Shown piece by piece: positions 61,701 through 64,000 of a stretch of DNA of 64,000 nucleotides. Origin of the DNA: Plutella xylostella (Eukaryota; Arthropoda; Insecta; Lepidoptera; Plutellidae); contig NC_063997.1 of assembly GCF_932276165.1 (NCBI RefSeq), positions 7,512,001 through 7,576,000 of the forward strand, read 5' to 3'. Every line of letters starts with the position of its first letter. Position 1 is the first letter of the stretch. The notes below the pieces were generated by a model. It searched no databases. It was not told where the DNA came from and saw only the letters and a list, made by a program, of their open reading frames with translations. Made by a program: the position numbers and the translations under genes.

Positions 61701-64000
61701 AATGGCGATTACTCAAGCCAAATAAATACAGCTGGAAAGTATGTAGCAGGTATCTACCAAAATGCAGGGCAAAGCAATTTATACAGCGTTTCCAATATCG
61801 GAAACGTAGGAACTGCAAGTCTAAATAGCCAAGGAACAAGCGGGTCTAACATTGAACAGTACCATGGAAGTTATGCTGGCGGCAACAGCGGACAATATCT
61901 AACAGACGGAAAAGCATACACCGGCGCTTCTCATACACTAGCTGCTGGATCAGTGAACGTTGGTTTAGTAGGAAAAACTACTCTGGTTGATGCGGCTTAT
62001 GAAGGAAACTCGCGTAGCAATTACCAGAACTATGAAACTCAAAATGCTTACAGCACTGCATCACAGTCTCAGTCGTACAACGGGTATGATGTAGCCCACC
62101 AGTCTTTACAAAATGGTCAGCTAGGCTACATATCACAACCAGCTGTGTCTATTAATCATGTAGGGACTGATTCACATAATCTTGATGGATACATTTACCA
62201 CACAACCCCAACTGCATCATTAGCGCCGACCACCGCTAGACCCATTGCAGTGACCACGGCTTTACCAGCTGTCACTACAACTTACAAAACTACCTACGTA
62301 CCAGCAGCACCCACGACTAGCATTAAACAAATATTTGGCATCTCCCAACCAGCTGTTACATACGTCCAGCCAACAGTCATCCCTGTTAAACAATACGTGA
62401 CTCCGAGCATTGAGGTGACTGGATACAACCAAGCCGTTGACTATCAATCTTTCGAAAATAAACAAATCGTAAATAATTACAACGCTGAAGCTTCTGTCGC
62501 AAAATCAGAGTCCGCGGGTTACGATTATTCAAAGCCGAGTATTAAATTTGAAGAAGGAGTAAGTACATACAGCACCCCCGCACCCGCCGTCCAAGTATCC
62601 ACCTACCAGCCGCAATCGTTTAACCTGCAAACTGTCCACAATGTTGAATCTGTACACTTTGGATATTCCACTCCCGCCCCAGCAATTGCTGAAGCTGTTA
62701 AACCTAGTGTGGAGGTGACAGGATACAACCAAGCGGTAGACTATCAATCTTATGAAAACAAACAAATTGTTAATAATTACAACACAAATACAAAAGAGTC
62801 GGACGGTTACGATTACCCAAAGCCGAGTGTTAAATTTGAAGGAGTTAGTACATTCAGTACTCCTGCACCAGCTGTCCAAGTGTCGACCTTCCAGCCACAA
62901 TCATACAACCAACAAACAGTTCACAATGTTGAATCAGTCCACTTCGGTTACTCAACTCCTGCCCCAGCATTAGCTGTAGAAGAGCCTTTCAAAAAGGTGG
63001 TGGCCTATACTGTGGGGCCCCAACCAGTTGCTTTTGCTCAACCAACTGTAGAAACATACGCTCCTCAATCGTTCAGTTCACAAACAATTCATCAAACAAA
63101 CGCAGCTAAAGATGATTTTGGTGTTGAAAATTATCACCAGAACAGGGTGGAGGTCGCGTATGAGCAGCCAAAAGCCTTCGTTCAGTATAGCACAGTACAA
63201 CCAGCTATAGCAGTCCAGTCAGGAGTGTCAGAATACCAGCCCCAAGTGTACAGTCAGCAGACGGTACACAAAGTCGACACCAGCCAAGTTCAAATTAAAT
63301 CTGAAGAAGCATCAGGATACGACTACCCGAAGCCAGCGGCGAAATTCGAAGAAGCACCGAAACTGATTGAAGTTTCCACCGCACGACCAGTAGTAACACT
63401 ATCCACATACAAGCCGCAATCTTACAGCCAACAAACTATACACAAAGTTGAATCAGACACCTACTTCCCAGTTTCATCTACTGCTCAACCTAAAGTAGAA
63501 TTACAATATCAGCAACCTTCGGTATCTGTTTATGACAATCCGATTCTGAAGTATACACAGAAGATTACTCCTGTATCGTACGTGAAACCTGTGGAGGTAA
63601 CTCAAACTTATCAGCCCACAGTACAACAACATGAGGTCAAACACCATATAAGTCAACCAATCCAATATGAATCGGTACAACAACACTACAACACAGTAAA
63701 TCTACAAGACTATTCGTACAGTCAGCCAGAAATACAGAGGGAGTCTTTTAAGTCTGGTATCAAATATTCATTAGCAAGTGACGTGTCTCATCAAATAATT
63801 AATCATGGAATTGTGAACAATCAATATAACGCCAAAAAAGAAGACGTTGTGTTCGTATCCAGTACGCCATCAACTCTGGCTTATGAAGAGCATTACAGTG
63901 AATATGAAGCGCCTAAGAAAATAGAAACATATCAAGCACCAGAGTACGTACCTCCGAAGAACAATTACCAAGAGTCTTACACAGTATCGACGGCATCTAC
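43508..64000 (+). CDS. Secreted GH18-like, CBM14-containing protein with giant repetitive tail (partial at 3' end)
   Basis: Nine exons join in phase: 43508-43750, 54543-54851, 57408-57643, 58006-58203, 58521-58638, 59271-59381, 59724-59877, 60343-60555 and 60862 to beyond the window. A signal peptide (MWAWISLAALAVVANSAAG) leads into a GH18-like start (RLLCYVENAS, CTHLVYAGNA, KIVLRVTDGDK). Exons 2-5 continue the barrel, but the catalytic DxxDxDxE segment is replaced by VQGLEVYNAHRS, so no chitinase activity is expected. Exons 6-8 encode two six-cysteine CBM14 domains. Exon 9 is over 3 kb of Gln/Tyr/Ser/Val-rich sequence. It is probably an extracellular chitin-matrix (cuticle or peritrophic) structural protein. 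I do not recognise a named orthologue. Confidence 0.85.
48662..49226 (+). mobile_element. Mariner-like remnant nested in the hAT element
   Basis: Short inverted ends caaggtgg and ccaccttg are flanked by TA on both sides (48660-48661, 49227-49228). The interior codes on the plus strand for a transposase C-terminus. Confidence 0.75.
48884..49102 (+). pseudogene. Mariner-type transposase C-terminal fragment
   Basis: The frame PDLTVSDSFCGCFFKTRVNV...LEALKDNIRHECENLSPEGL...MRNA...GAHLANIIF ends at TAG. It corresponds to the region after the last catalytic Asp block (PDL.P.DFFLWG.LK..V) of Tc1/mariner-like transposases; here DFFLWG has become DSFCGC. The N-terminus and most of the DDE core are missing. 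Confidence 0.7.
49794..49910. mobile_element. Palindromic MITE family, copy 2 (inside the hAT element)
   Basis: ggctag..ttaagacgtgacat to cgcgcagcctcaagagcgagcgcgac and gcgccccgtactagcc. Closely similar to copies at 36632 and 56351, though its left terminus is shortened by about ten bases. Confidence 0.8.
51360..51485. other. CpG-rich block in intron 1
   Basis: cgccggccggcggcgcggcgctgcgg and following bases stand out from AT-rich surroundings, next to a decayed gtgttgcaa MITE end (51215-51295). It could be an intronic regulatory element or a repeat fragment. Confidence 0.35.
54543..54851 (+). CDS. Exon 2: GH18-like barrel without catalytic residues
   Basis: 103 codons in phase 0 between ...ttatttccag and gtaagttt. 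VQGLEVYNAHRSLNRTRVQTL aligns by position with GFDGLDIDWEYP...N in active chitinases, and the acidic catalytic residues are absent. LLLSLPAHAELLAKYYDL and ADLMVLETEALG fit later GH18 strands. Confidence 0.85.
54870..55625. repeat. Array of degenerate gcataa/ggcc/caaaac words
   Basis: Two runs (54880-55070 and 55440-55625) are built of loosely repeated ~24-base phrases such as 'tggcataaggctcgtttcgtctaaaac' and 'ttggccataccattatttggctaaac'. A CpG-rich core lies between them (55250-55350, aagcggagcggagcg). It lies in intron 2 and is probably a lepidopteran mobile element with ultra-degenerate internal repeats. No coding frame. Confidence 0.5.
55627..56192 (+). mobile_element. 'accggccaagtgcgagtcgg' lepidopteran repeat, full length
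   Basis: It starts accggccaagtgcgagtcgg, cgcgcacaaagggttccgta and ends gacggacagacgg repeats, acgaaactataagggttccg and ttggctacggaaccctaaaaa. This repeat is very common in Lepidoptera. The ggttccgt words form short inverted ends. No ORF. Classification is uncertain. Confidence 0.7.
56351..56480. mobile_element. Palindromic MITE family, copy 3
   Basis: agaagggctagtacgggtcg, atttaagacgtgacaagagtt, cgcgcagcctcaagagcgag and cgtcttaatagcgccccgtgctac are laid out as in copies 1 and 2. It lies in intron 2 of the chitin-binding gene. Confidence 0.8.
56481..57407 (+). other. Remainder of intron 2, with a perfect-like hairpin
   Basis: AT-rich intron DNA. 57058-57085 and 57090-57117 are inverted copies (one mismatch) around a four-base loop, built on aagtatcgatttgtttga. 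No gene within. Confidence 0.6.
57408..57643 (+). CDS. Exon 3: GH18-like barrel continued
   Basis: 78 codons plus two bases between cacatttcag and gtaagt. VDLAVGLGVPASKLVISLPA matches the GH18 strand with G(V/I)P..K(L/I)..GLP, where active chitinases have GLP(T/L)YGR. A Pro/Glu-rich insertion follows, then ELC.LLQKG.W...RD, resembling the alpha+beta insertion domain of insect chitinases. Confidence 0.85.
58006..58203 (+). CDS. Exon 4: GH18-like C-terminal part
   Basis: 66 codons between cacttacag and gtaagt. NKTWISFEDSSSVDVKGKYA and VRGLAGLALKQADRDG match the end of GH18 domains (W..FDD..S...K..Y......GG.M.W....DD), with G-G-x-W changed to LAGLAL. In phase with its neighbours. Confidence 0.85.
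58521..58638 (+). CDS. Exon 5: linker after the GH18-like domain
   Basis: Between ctcctcag and gtatgt. It encodes a short linker with LEALQVSPYRITQVVDSDG and ends on a phase-0 boundary. No domain is recognised. Confidence 0.8.
59271..59381 (+). CDS. Exon 6: first half of CBM14 domain 1
   Basis: 37 codons between ctccgcag and gtaggt. FSCTRQGYFVHPRSCGRFYR and C(V) give the first three cysteines and aromatic residues of a peritrophin-A fold. An in-frame-looking longer frame upstream (58841 on) runs through the intron and is not coding. Confidence 0.88.
59724..59877 (+). CDS. Exon 7: second half of CBM14 domain 1, start of domain 2
   Basis: FDCPSGLAFDSRYEVCVWPG supplies the last cysteines of domain 1, and RFVCPDHEG opens domain 2. 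It is in frame between ttccccag and gtatgc, with one overhanging base. Confidence 0.88.
60343..60555 (+). CDS. Exon 8: CBM14 domain 2
   Basis: GYYADPENCRWFFACLDHG, YEFRCPFGLGFDADRLKCDW and PNCG complete a six-cysteine chitin-binding domain with the expected aromatic residues. Bounded by tgtgcag and gtgagt. Confidence 0.9.
60862..64000 (+). CDS. Exon 9: long repetitive extracellular tail (runs off the window)
   Basis: The frame set by the previous exon stays open for at least 3.1 kb to the window end. Composition is rich in Gly/Gln/Tyr/Asn at first (61200-62100), then Val/Pro/Gln/Tyr. A ~100-residue unit occurs twice nearly unchanged (62400-62695 and 62710-62985), containing EVTGYNQAVDYQS, NKQIVNNYN, YSTPAPA and QTVHNVESVHFGYSTPAPA. 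Looser copies follow to about 63470. There are no membrane segments. It looks like a fibrous matrix or mucin-like tail. Confidence 0.85.

Overview
The window reads as insect nuclear DNA, most likely from a moth or butterfly. Introns with GT/AG ends split the host genes, the background is AT-rich, and it is crowded with repeats of lepidopteran type: a Mag-lineage Ty3/gypsy element, tRNA-derived SINEs, RTE-like tails ending in 'tttataatattagtaaggat', and 'ggttccgta...' repeats. Two host genes are visible. The last two exons of an exocyst Sec15 gene lie at 573-1342 (+). A gene starting at 43508 (+) and running off the right edge encodes a secreted protein with a degenerate GH18 chitinase-like domain, two CBM14 chitin-binding domains and a very long Gln/Tyr/Ser-rich repetitive tail.

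The space between is mostly mobile DNA. 1-414 is a TIR element of CAACCACATCG-type repeats. 2380-3019 is a 640-bp TIR element with GATA duplications. About 3290-8338 is an intact CR1/Jockey-type LINE with two ORFs. 8.4-13 kb holds several small TIR elements, including a Tc1/IS630-like remnant. At 12984-19053 three insertions are nested: a piggyBac-like remnant interrupted by a SINE, which is interrupted by an intact Mag LTR retrotransposon with identical 141-bp LTRs and a CTAAC duplication.

The centrepiece is a complete Maverick/Polinton at 21566-38138 (16.57 kb). It has terminal inverted repeats and a perfect 6-bp target duplication (CATGTC). All recognised core genes are open: A32-like packaging ATPase, D,D-E integrase with chromodomain, adenain-like protease, minor and major capsid candidates, a parvovirus-type PLA2-domain protein and protein-primed PolB. 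The virion and integration genes form a tightly packed rightward cluster with several overlaps. The leftward strand carries PolB between two small genes, and I reconstruct both of these as spliced. One has its start codon split AT|G across a splice junction. Each TIR contains a 99-bp imperfect palindrome. A 4 x 105-bp tandem repeat sits upstream of one spliced gene. The right arm (35.6-37.9 kb) is gene-poor and has collected SINEs and MITEs.

From 38.1 to 43.2 kb I see only repeats and unassigned AT-rich DNA. Intron 1 of the chitin-binding gene (43751-54542) holds a hAT element with 8-bp duplications, which itself contains a mariner-like remnant and a MITE. Later introns carry further repeats.
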